A stretch of 64,000 nt of DNA from Rhynchopus euleeides. Taxonomy: Eukaryota > Euglenozoa > Diplonemea > Diplonemida > Diplonemidae. The notes below the pieces were generated by a model. It saw only the letters and a list, made by a program, of their open reading frames with translations, searched no databases and was not told the origin of the DNA. The stretch covers positions 620,001 through 684,000 of the forward strand of contig OY723310.1 in the NCBI GenBank assembly GCA_963210315.1, given 5' to 3'. The position numbers and the translations under genes are program-made. How positions within the stretch are numbered: the stretch's first letter is position 1; each line of letters begins with the position of its first letter. This document shows positions 40,951 to 50,370 of this stretch, piece after piece.

Positions 40951-43900
40951 CTAGAAGGGGCCAAGGCCGGGGGACTGTGTCTGCTGCGTGGATGGCTGCA
41001 GGGTGGCGCACTCTGTGCACTGGGGGGTGTTGTCGGTTTCGCCTGTGCCCGGGCGGGTGGGGGAGGCGGGGCACCAGGTGCTCTTGCAGGTGGCGGACAG
41101 TGCGTCCCACAGACAGCCGGCAGACTGGCCACACTGCCCCGGGTCCGCCACGGCCGTGCAGTCGACCGCCTGCTGGCGCACAAAGACCGCGACGTTCATC
41201 AGCTGGCTGTCCAGCGGCGGGGTGAAGTCTGTCGTCCCCGCAGGCACCAGCTTCCGGTAGCTGACCATGTTGAAGGGGTTCCCGCCGGCGACGCTGAACT
41301 TCGGGGCGCATGCCCCGACCTCCCACCCGGCCGCAGGCAGGATCGCAGGCAGCCCGCCGTTCGTCGCGGACGAGCACGGCGGGCAGTGGTAGGCAGACAC
41401 GATCACCTCGCACGGGGCGCCCGCACAGTTGGCGGGGCACTCAAACGCGAGGGACGCGCTGCGCGGGATGGGGTCGAACTGCTGCGGGAAGAAGGCGCTG
41501 TAGCCGCCAGACAGCAGCCCCTCAGGCACAGACGTCAGCATTGCACGCTCCGCCTCGTTCACGTTCCACCCCTCCATCCCCTCCGTCACGGCCGTCCCGC
41601 GGCCCCCGGACACGTACTCCGCAAGCTCTCCGCCCGTCTCGTACCCAACCTTGGCGTCACTCGGGGTGTCCACGCACCCGGGTGCGAGTGTGGCGGGCGC
41701 GCTGCACGACCGCAGCACTGCGTCCGCGGAGGGAAGCAGGGCACGCGACGTGTGGTAGCCCCACGTACCGCCGAAGACGCTGCCGCTGCCCACAGCCCAA
41801 CCCACAGCCATCAGGGTGTCCAGTGCAAGTGTCACGTCCCCTGCGTCCCCCGTGTCCAGCAGGCGGTAGAAGGTCACGGCGTTGCCGGTGCGCTGCACGA
41901 AGGTTGCGTCCTGCTGCGCATCCACGCTGGGGCGCCCGGGACCGCCGGCAACTGCGTGATCCCGCACACCGTCGTTCCCGCTGTCGAACCCGTAGATGTC
42001 GAGCCCCGACATCCCCACACCCGACCTGGCAGGCCCGAACCCGATGGCCCCATACTCCCCAGTCCACTGCACCGTGAACTGCACGGCGCTGGCGCCACCC
42101 ACAGTCCCCACCTCGTACTGCGCAGTGAAGGCCGGGTCCGACACGAGCGTCTGCGGCCCGCACAGAGGCGCGAAGGCGGCAACAGGAGCAAGCGTTGCAG
42201 GTGCGCCAGTGGCAGGCGCAGAGGTCGGAGGTGCAACGGTGGCAGGAGCGGGTGTCGCGGGCGCACCCGTCGCAGGTGCCGGTGTGGGGGGGGCAGGGGT
42301 CGCGCACTCGTCGCACGTGGAGCCCTCCCCCTCACCACCTGATGCCTCCTCAGGCTTGCACCAGTCGCTCACACACTGCGCACCGGCCAGCTTGCAGCGC
42401 GGCAGGGCGGCACACTCGCCTGCCGCCACCGCCGCACAGTCGACGGCGTACTGCCGCACAAACACCGCAAAGTTGTCCAGCGGCTTCGACGTGGTCGGCA
42501 GGCGCTCCACCGTCCCCGCAGGCACCAGCTTCCGGAAGCTGATCATGTTGCGCGCCTTCGCGTCGCCGGGGACGCTGAACTTCGGGGCACACGGCCCGTA
42601 CTCCCACCCGGCCCCGGGCAGGCGGAACGGCAGCCCCCCGTCCGTCCCCAGCGAGCACGGCGGGCAGAAGTACGTCGTCACAATCACCTCGCACGGGATC
42701 CCGAAGCAGTTCTCGGGGCACTGCACCGTCAGCTCCGCACCCGCCCCGATCGCCGTCTCGCGCTGCGGGAAGAACGCCTCCACACCCGGCAGCAGGAACG
42801 CGGACGGGAACCCCGTCAGCACCGCACGCTCCGCCTCGTTCACGTTCCACCCCTCCATCCCCTCCGTCACGTTCACACCCGCACCCGCACCCACGGTGCG
42901 CCCCACCTCTCCGCCCTCCACAACAGCCACAGACGCCCCGCTGAAGTTCCGCACACACGGCGCAGGTGTTGGCGGTGCTGCAGTCGCAGGCACAGGTGTC
43001 TCAGGTGCCGGTGTCGCGGGTGCGGTTGTGGCAGGTGAGTCGGTCAGCGGTGCGCTGGTGGGTGGTGCGTTGGTCGGGGGTGCGTCTGTTGCAGGTGCCT
43101 GTGTCGGAGGCGAGTTCGTCGGTGGCGACACAGTCGGGGGCGCGCTCGTGGCAGGTGCGGTGGTCAGAGGCGCGTTGGTTGCGGGTGCCTGGGTGGGTGG
43201 TGCGTTGGTCGGGGGTGCGCCTGTTGCAGGTGCCTGTGTCGGAGGCGAGTTCGTCGGTGGCGACACAGTTGCGGGCGCACTGGTGGGTGGTGCGTTGGTA
43301 GCAGGTGCCTGTGTGGGCGGGGAGTTTGTGGGAGGAGCGCTGGTGGCAGGTGCCGGAGTTGCAGGTGCCTGTGTCGGAGGCGAGTTCGTCGGTGGCGACA
43401 CAGTCGGGGGCGCGCTCGTGGCAGGTGCGGTGGTCAGAGGCGCGTTGGTTGCGGGTGCCTGGGTGGGTGGTGCGTTGGTTGCAGGTGCGTCTGTGGCAGG
43501 TGCAGACGTTGCAGGTGCACTTGTCGGCGGCGCGTCAGTCAGAGGGGCACTTGTGGAAGGAGCGTTCGTGGCAGGTGCAGACGTTGCAGGTGCGCTGGTC
43601 AGAGGTGCATCTGTTGCAGGTGCCTGTGTCGGGGGAGAGTTGGTCGGTGGCGCCACAGTGGGGGGCGCGTTGGTTGCAGGCGCAACAGTCGAGGGTGCGT
43701 TTGTCGAAGGAGCGGTAGTTGCAGGTGCGTCAGTGGAAGGTGCGCCTGTGGCAGGTGCAGGCGTTGCAGGTGCGCTCGTCACAGGTGCGTTGGTAGGTGG
43801 GGATGGTGTCGCAGGTGCGCTCGTGGCAGGTGCCACTGTCGGTGGAGCGTTCGTGGCGGGCGCACTCGTGGGTGGTGCGTTGGTTGCGGGAGCGTCTGTG

Positions 43901-44874
43901 GCAGGTGCGGTGGTCTTCTCGCCAGGCCCAACAATCGGAGGCGCGTCTGTGGAGGGCGCAGCGGTCGCAGGTGCATCGGTCGCTGGTGCCGCAGTTGCAG
44001 GTGCACTGGTGGGCGGCGCGTTGGTTGCAGGTGCGCCTGTGGCAGGTGCAGTGGTAGGCGGCGAGTTCGTGGCAGGTGCAGGCGTTGCAGGTGCGCTCGT
44101 CACAGGTGCGTTGGTTGCGGGTGCGCGTGTGGGGGAGGCGGTTGTGGCAGGTGCCTGTGTGCGTGGTGCGCTCGTACGCGGCGCGGATGTGGAAGGCACA
44201 TCTGTACGGGGTGCGTCAGTGGGCGGTGCCGCAGTGTCCTCGGAGCCAGATTCGGATCCGGATTCCGACGACTCGCTGCCTGAGTGAGAGTCAGACCGCT
44301 CGGAACTGTGCGACCCAGAATCCGACGATCCTGAGTGAGAGTCAGAGCGCTCGTAGCCATGCGACCCAGAGTTCGACGATCCTGAGTGAGAGTCAGAACG
44401 CTCGTACCTGTGTGACCCAGAATCCGACGATCCTGAGTGAGAGTCAGGACGCTCGTAGCCATGCGACCCAGAGTTCGACGATCCTGAGTGAGAGTCAGAA
44501 CGCTCGTACCTGTGTGACCCAGAATCCGACGACTCACTGCCTGACTTAGAATCAGGACGCTCGTAGCCGTGCGACCCAGAGTCCGACGATCCTGAGTTAG
44601 ATTCAGACCGCCCGTACCTGTGCGACCCAGAGTCGCTGTCGGAGTCGGAACCCTTCTTGTTCTTGCCGCAGTCGCTGCCGGACCCTTCCCCACCCTCACC
44701 ACCGCCCTTCCCGTACCCTTCCCCCCTGCCGCTCTTCCCAGAGCCCTTCCCCCCAGAGCTCTTGCCGTAGTTCTTACCCCCAGAGCTCTTGCCACGCCCC
44801 CTGTAGCGGCTGGACCCTGCGTCCGCCACCACCGCAAGCACGAGCACCAGCAACGCCGCACGCATCGCTCCCAT
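40951..44874 (-). CDS. Secreted mucin-like protein with DOMON domain, copy B
   Basis: A 1307-residue protein starting at 44874 with the same signal peptide as copy A. Order: Gly/Lys/Ser region, about seven 17-residue Ser/His repeats (79-209), Thr/Pro/Ala array (212-637), Cys-rich domain 1 (640-855, with CPENC, FCPPC, ACAALPRCK-like motifs), short Thr/Pro linker, a DOMON-like beta-sandwich (906-1062; WTGEYGAIGFGPARSGVG, LDIYGFDSGNDG, then a late conserved MAVGWAVGSG) and Cys-rich domain 2 (about 1095-1290). DOMON domains bind haem or sugars and occur in secreted redox proteins, so the protein may be a redox or sugar-binding coat component. A nearby recombination product is copy A. Confidence 0.78.
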   Translation of the reverse strand: MGAMRAALLVLVLAVVADAGSSRYRGRGKSSGGKNYGKSSGGKGSGKSGRGEGYGKGGGEGGEGSGSDCGKNKKGSDSDSDSGSHRYGRSESNSGSSDSGSHGYERPDSKSGSESSDSGSHRYERSDSHSGSSNSGSHGYERPDSHSGSSDSGSHRYERSDSHSGSSNSGSHGYERSDSHSGSSDSGSHSSERSDSHSGSESSESGSESGSEDTAAPPTDAPRTDVPSTSAPRTSAPRTQAPATTASPTRAPATNAPVTSAPATPAPATNSPPTTAPATGAPATNAPPTSAPATAAPATDAPATAAPSTDAPPIVGPGEKTTAPATDAPATNAPPTSAPATNAPPTVAPATSAPATPSPPTNAPVTSAPATPAPATGAPSTDAPATTAPSTNAPSTVAPATNAPPTVAPPTNSPPTQAPATDAPLTSAPATSAPATNAPSTSAPLTDAPPTSAPATSAPATDAPATNAPPTQAPATNAPLTTAPATSAPPTVSPPTNSPPTQAPATPAPATSAPPTNSPPTQAPATNAPPTSAPATVSPPTNSPPTQAPATGAPPTNAPPTQAPATNAPLTTAPATSAPPTVSPPTNSPPTQAPATDAPPTNAPPTSAPLTDSPATTAPATPAPETPVPATAAPPTPAPCVRNFSGASVAVVEGGEVGRTVGAGAGVNVTEGMEGWNVNEAERAVLTGFPSAFLLPGVEAFFPQRETAIGAGAELTVQCPENCFGIPCEVIVTTYFCPPCSLGTDGGLPFRLPGAGWEYGPCAPKFSVPGDAKARNMISFRKLVPAGTVERLPTTSKPLDNFAVFVRQYAVDCAAVAAGECAALPRCKLAGAQCVSDWCKPEEASGGEGEGSTCDECATPAPPTPAPATGAPATPAPATVAPPTSAPATGAPATLAPVAAFAPLCGPQTLVSDPAFTAQYEVGTVGGASAVQFTVQWTGEYGAIGFGPARSGVGMSGLDIYGFDSGNDGVRDHAVAGGPGRPSVDAQQDATFVQRTGNAVTFYRLLDTGDAGDVTLALDTLMAVGWAVGSGSVFGGTWGYHTSRALLPSADAVLRSCSAPATLAPGCVDTPSDAKVGYETGGELAEYVSGGRGTAVTEGMEGWNVNEAERAMLTSVPEGLLSGGYSAFFPQQFDPIPRSASLAFECPANCAGAPCEVIVSAYHCPPCSSATNGGLPAILPAAGWEVGACAPKFSVAGGNPFNMVSYRKLVPAGTTDFTPPLDSQLMNVAVFVRQQAVDCTAVADPGQCGQSAGCLWDALSATCKSTWCPASPTRPGTGETDNTPQCTECATLQPSTQQTQSPGLGPF

Positions 44875-45258
44875 TGTTGCACCCGTCAGGGCCGCTGAGG
44901 CTGAGCACACCGCTCTGCTGTGTGTGTAGGCTTCGATTCGAAGTATATCTGCGGGGCGTGTGTGTGTGAGCGGCAATGAGGTGATACAAGCCCTATGCTT
45001 GTTGTCACACACGTGAACCTTTTTTGGAAAGCATCGCCCAGCACACACACTGCGATAAGACGGCATCAGGCAGTGTTGGTCTTAGCATGAAGGCTCGGGT
45101 TGGGCTGGGTTGGGGCGGGGCGGGGAGGAGGGGGGCTGGGGCAACCTCGCAGTTGAGAAAAGGTACGTCCCACACGGAGAGGGGGCTCCCCAGCACACCC
45201 ACTGCCCTCGGCACTGATAGCCCTGGCTGGGAAGTGATCACGCGCCCGCTTCTGGGGG

Positions 45259-45756
45259 GAGGGGAGGCCCTCGTGCACTTCCGATCCTACCACTTGCCCC
45301 CCCGCCTCAGCGCTTTCCTCAGGCTAGATCAACCAACGTGCGCCGCCGCGATGTCTGGCTGCCTGTGCCGTATCTGTGGTGTGGTGAGGTGCGATGCGGT
45401 GTGGGGGTATATGTACAGACCAGCCTACCAAATAATACAGGGCGACACCGCAGAATCGTATCGTGGCGTGAATGGGGAGAGTAACGGGATCGATTATTCC
45501 GTGTGTACTCTACTGGCTAGGGGACACTCCGCGATGACAGCACGCTCACCCGAACTACAGTGCGCCTGAGTGAGAAGAAGCGAGCAGCAGCCCCACTTCC
45601 CCCACTGACTGACGAGCCGTGACGAGCTGTGACTGGTCGCGAGACGCCTCCCAAATGGGTGCAATGAATTGCAGCACACATGGTACCGTCCAGGGGGTCG
45701 CCTCCCACCACGTATCACCAAGTTTCACAACGGGCAGGCAAAAATTCACAGAAATT
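45259..45756. other. Unique intergenic region
   Basis: Only short open frames and no recognised gene. It lies between the duplication and the retrotransposon target repeats. Confidence 0.5.
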
Positions 45757-45883
45757 CACACCAGGTGTGCGTAACGACTTGGCAACAAAGTGCGAAAAGG
45801 TGTGAAAAGATGACGGGACGCTCCGATGACGCACACCAGGTGTGCGTAACGACTTGGCAACAAAGTGCGAAAAGGTGTGAAAA
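45757..45883. repeat. 75-bp tandem duplication with retrotransposon target motif
   Basis: Two units start at 45757 and 45832 with CACACCAGGTGTGCG. Each contains GCGAAAAGGTGTGAAAAG (45792 and 45867), the sequence found at the borders of both retrotransposon copies. The second unit leads directly into the first retrotransposon copy. Confidence 0.85.
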
Positions 45884-48800
45884 GACGACGGGACGCTCGT
45901 ATCTCAGGAGGATGAGGCGTCGGTGCAGCAGGCTGTCGATGTCGTGGTAGGCTTCTGCAACATCACCGGCATGGCCCTCAACGTCAAGAAGACGGTGGCG
46001 ATGGGGATCCCGAGGGGCTCGTCGGGTTTCAGGAGGCGACACCCATACGTGGGACAGGTGCGTGTTCAGGACAACATCCTCCCGACTGAGACAGCGTCGA
46101 AGATCCTCGGTGCAAAGGCCTGCGTCTCTGACAAGGTGCAGGTGCGCCGCAACGACGCGCGACTCGAGAGCCACAAACCCCTGCTCATGCGACTTCCGAC
46201 CTCTCCGCTGAGCACACGACAACGGGCGGAAATTGTGGCGTCGAATGTCGTGTCGAGCACGGTGTCGGGCGGAGCGTTTGCCCCTCTGTCGAAGACGGCG
46301 ACGCAGCGTCTTCGAAGCCGTTTAACGACAGGCATCCTCGGCGTCAAGCACCCCTCCCGCAGTGTAGGCGCGATGCTCACCATCCTGCACAAAGCCCACC
46401 GTGTAGATCCGGCGATAGCCAACTCTTACCGGATCCTGTGCAATCTCTTCGACACGTGTGCGCATCCCACACATGGTGGACAGGATGAACCGAATCGCTG
46501 TGCTGTACGAGGAACACCCGACCCTCTCCTCTGCTGACGCCCTCGGCCCTGTGGGCATCGCGATCTCGGTCGCCCTCCCTGCTGCTGGACTAGAGTGGGG
46601 CGACGACATCCGTGACTGTGCCATCGGGGATATGTGTCTCGCCGGTGAACCACGGTCCTCCCGGAACCATGCGCTACGCGACAATCTGCGGCGGCAGGGC
46701 TGGAAGGCGCTGGCGAAGCACCGTCCTTCCTTCTCGGGGATCGAAAACGGTGTGGACTACGACAGGACGAACGCGCTCCGCCTGGAGACGAAGGACGGGA
46801 ACCTCTCGCGGGCGCTGACGGTGGTGCTTACTGGTGGTGTCTTCTTCGCGACACGATGGGGGCGCAACGGCGCCTACGTCTCTGGCAGGCGTGCGACGAC
46901 AGACGAGACGTCGGACTCCTCATCCCATGCCCCATCTCCCTCACCGGCTGCTGACGCGGCTATGGAAGGGGACGAAGAGGATGAAGAAGCTGAGGAAGAG
47001 GAGGAGTGCGAGTACGAAGAGGAGGAGGACGAGGAGCAGGGAGACGCCGATCTGCTCGGTTCTCAGGATTCCTTCGACTGGGATATCGTGTCCGATCCGG
47101 CGGCTGAAGAGGCAGACGTACGGGACCCCAAGCTGTGTGTACACTGCGATGGTGCGGACAGTGACACGCCCGATCACCTTTGGTGGGCATGCAGTGCGTT
47201 TGACTCCGTCAGGTCTCAACCTCAGTACGAACCCCTGCTGCAGCTGGACCGCTCAGGGTGGCCCCCGTGCCTTGCGAGATACGGCGTGGTGCCAGAGGGA
47301 TTCCAGGTAGACGAGACCTTGCTGCACACGCTGATGGGGCGCATCGTGCTGAAGCGGTGGGAGCTCGAGGCGAAGATGCGGCGCGCTGGACCCCTCGTGC
47401 ACCCCTGGACGGCTGCTCTCTCCTGGCCGGCAGAGGCTTTTGACTTCGACGTATCCAGTATCCCAGAGAAGCCAGCAGCGCGGCTGTGGCCGTATAGCGC
47501 TGCGTCTCTCAGGGCGATACTTGCGTGGCTCGCAGCGCTCCAATGGACGAAGCAAGGCACGGTGTCGAACATCGAGCTCGCCCTTGACTTCGAAATCTTC
47601 ACAGGGAAGGCGTTACAGCCCTCGGAGCGCTCGGCACGAACCTCCAACCCCGCGATGGCCGAGCGTGGCAACCTCCTCTGGACGATGATGGGCTGCCTGA
47701 AGAGGCTATGCGACCAGCTAAGCCTTCCTACCCCGTGGCCTGCGCGACGCGAGGACCGGGTCGGCTCCCTCTGCTCGGTAGGCGCTGGAGAGGTCTGGGG
47801 CGGGATGACACCCCGGCCCGTGTTCGCAGGTGGCGCAGAGACGATCGCGGCGTTAGAGGCGAGTGCAGAACAGGCATGTGCGGCCGCAGGCGTCGATGCA
47901 GACGGCAATATCGTGAGGTGGGGAACAAACGTGTTCCCAGACTACACTGGGATCCCCCGGACCACGCGAGCCTCACAATGGGATGGGCCACGCCCGCCCC
48001 CGCCGCGCAGCGCTATACCCGTACCAGTGCCGCGGTCGCTCGCGAGCACGTCTCTGGGCCCCCGGAAAGTGTGCAACGCGCATTCGAAACCGAAATGCGA
48101 CGAGTGCGATACTGCCAAGCGGAATTACGCACTGACGATAGCTGCGTGTTGCCGCGTCCACCACCACCACGCGGACGGCCTGAAGGTGATGTGCTGTGAG
48201 ACACACCACATGACGCGATGCGGCACCTGCGCCAATGTGAAGACATGCTGCGCGGCCGGCCACCATGGGCGCGCCCCCAGGGTCGACCAAGTTGCGAGCA
48301 CGGATGACGACAGCAGCAGCTGCGAAGACGACTCTGACAGCGAGGGAGAGGAGGGCAGCTCTGGTGCCACTGAGCATGATGGAGACGACGCTGCAGATGC
48401 GGGCTGCACCAGCGAGGAAGTCCCTCCCTCGTCTGAGATGGATAGCGACACGACGGCTGCGGCTGCGGTGAAACGCACCGCCATCGTTCTGGACGCCTCC
48501 GACGAGGACTCGATGGGGCAGGATGCCGTGAAACGCACCGCCATTTGTTTAGATCACTCTGACGAGGGCCCGTCCCTCTGGGGGGCTGGGATAGTGTGTG
48601 TGCGACAGCCAGAGTGGGACATGTGTGCGTCTCTTCTTCTTCTTTGGCCGGGCGTGATTGAGCATTTGGCTCTTCGCTGCCCCGACGATCAGCCCAGTGA
48701 GGGCGAGTTGGGTTCTTCTGCGGAGTCATCTGCGTTGACCCCACGCGAATTCCCTGGTTTTCTTTTCTCGCCTTCCCCTCGAATGAATACCCCTGCTTCC

Positions 48801-49994
48801 CCTACCCCGCGTAAGATGGGTGCAGAGCACGTTACGCTTGATGCGGATGAATCGTCGGGCTCCCAGCCTGATGATGCTCGTCTCGCTCCACCAGCAGATA
48901 CAGCACCGCCTCCGGCGCCCTCTCCGGCTCCGGAGCTCGTGCTGCACACAGACCTGCTGGACGGGCTACAGACCCCGCAGTCGGGCTCGCCGCCCCTCCC
49001 AGAGAGCGCCACGCAACGGAGATCTCCGAGCCCTTGCGTGGGGCGCCGCCTTCCTTTCTCTCCCTCTCTCCCCTCTGAGTCCTCGGTGCCCCGCGCGCAG
49101 AAGCGGGTAGCACCCATACAGGAGACAGGCGAATCTGCCCTGGGGCAACGCTCCTTTAACAACAGAAGAGTAGAACCTCAACCCCCCGTGTCCCCTGGTT
49201 CACCGATTTCAGCGTCAAGCCTTCGGCCTGACGAGGATAGTATCATGTCCCCATCAGAACTTGCTTCCCCCCTTCCTCTCTCGCCTGCACCTTCCCTTGT
49301 TGTGGATGACTCGCCGAGCTTTCAGCCCGTCGACACTCGGCTTAGTCCCCCATCAGACACTGTGTCACCCCCACCACCCTCTCCATGTCAGGAGCCCCTA
49401 GTGCCTTTAGACACTGCAACCCCCTCTCTTCCCGACTGGCAGGCAGAAACGCCGTCTCACCAGGGGGGCGACACGCTCTCCCACGAGTGCACGTCGCCGA
49501 GCCCTTACGTGGGGCGTCGACTTCCTTTCTCCCCTTCCTCCCCTTCTGAGTCCTCGGTTCCCCGCGCGCAGAAACGTGTAGCGCACATGCGGGAGGCAGA
49601 CGAATCTGCCCTGGAGCGATGCTCGTTTCATAACAACAGAGCAGGTTTTCCTTCCTCCCGCACGATCATCAGCACAGCTAGATCAGGCGTGCCTTCCCCT
49701 TTCCCACGGGCCTCACAGGCCTTGCGCTTCTTGGAGCGCAAGACACGTGCTGTCCGTCCTTCTCGTTCTCGTTTCCTCCAGAAGCAGGTGTTGCGTGCGG
49801 TTCCGAAGCGCACCCGCTGCATCCCCTCTCCCACCATCTTTCGTTCGGCGGCTATTCCGCGCTCTTTTCAACGCGTCGTCGCGAAGATTGCGCCTCAGTA
49901 TCAGCAGGCGCAATCTCCGGCTTCCAGTGTGTGTGTGTCCCCCCTCCTTTACAGCGCAACGAGGAGGAGAGCGAAACCGTGTGGTGTCACGTAG
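45884..49994 (+). pseudogene. LINE reverse transcriptase C-terminal part plus long Cys/His and Pro/Ser-rich tail
   Basis: The first frame (45884-46460) has the catalytic DDGTLVSQED, then VVVGFCNITGMALNVKKTV (thumb-proximal RT motif) and an ILGAKA motif. The frame changes near 46460, and the second frame runs to 49994. It carries an acidic stretch, a LINE-type zinc knuckle (CVHCDGADSDTPDHLWWAC, about 47137-47193), a Cys/His cluster (about 48070-48265; CNAHSKPKCDEC, CCETHHMTRCGTC) and about 550 residues of Ser/Pro-rich sequence. The tail has two related copies of SPSPCVGRRLPFSP and SSVPRAQKRVA blocks. The missing 5' half makes it non-functional. Clade not assigned. Confidence 0.75.
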
Positions 49995-50094
49995 AGCAAG
50001 AGTAGGATAGCGGGCCCGGTTCCTCACGGTATGGTCCTTCGGGGCCAGGCTGCGATGCCAGCACGCTAACCCAAATTGCAATACGAAAAGGTGT
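45884..50094 (+). mobile_element. Non-LTR retrotransposon, 5'-truncated copy 1
   Basis: The copy starts inside the reverse transcriptase at its DDGTLVSQED motif and ends after a 3' untranslated stretch of about 100 bp. CGAAAAGGTGT lies at 45868-45878 on the left and at 50084-50094 on the right, which fits a target duplication. 5' truncation is typical of LINE integration. The tandem copy at 50371-53160 is nearly identical. Confidence 0.8.
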
Positions 50095-50344
50095 GCTGGG
50101 GAGGGTTCACATGATGACATAACATATATCAGAAGCACACACCCACGTGGCGCTGTCCTTGGCAGGACTTTGAAAGTGCCGCCTTGATATCCTTGTTGGA
50201 TAGAACCCTCATATCACACCCTCAATCAGCTGACGAAAAGGTGTGAAAAGTTGTGAATTGATTTTATTTTTGCCGACCGGCGACCCCCTGGATGGCCCCA
50301 ACACAACAGTAAAAACTTTGCTAACCCACCCACCCACCCACACA
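50095..50344. repeat. 250-bp repeat R, copy 1
   Basis: Identical or nearly so to 53560-53809. It follows retrotransposon copy 1 directly, whereas the second R follows copy 2 after about 400 extra bases. It includes CGAAAAGGTGT (50234-50244). R may be retrotransposon 3' sequence or duplicated target DNA. Confidence 0.85.
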
Positions 50345-50370
50345 CCCTCAATCAGCTGACGAAAAGGTGT

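Larger units (their letters stand above)
38858..45258. repeat. Segmental duplication, unit B (6.4 kb)
   Basis: Direct tandem partner of 33918-38857. The junction lies near 38850-38945, where both units show a TTCATCA-T-ATGTGCAGAAA start block. Unit B carries the longer gene (40951-44874), an rRNA-like fragment (40616-40665) and an uninverted version of the small segment at 40466-40510. Confidence 0.9.
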
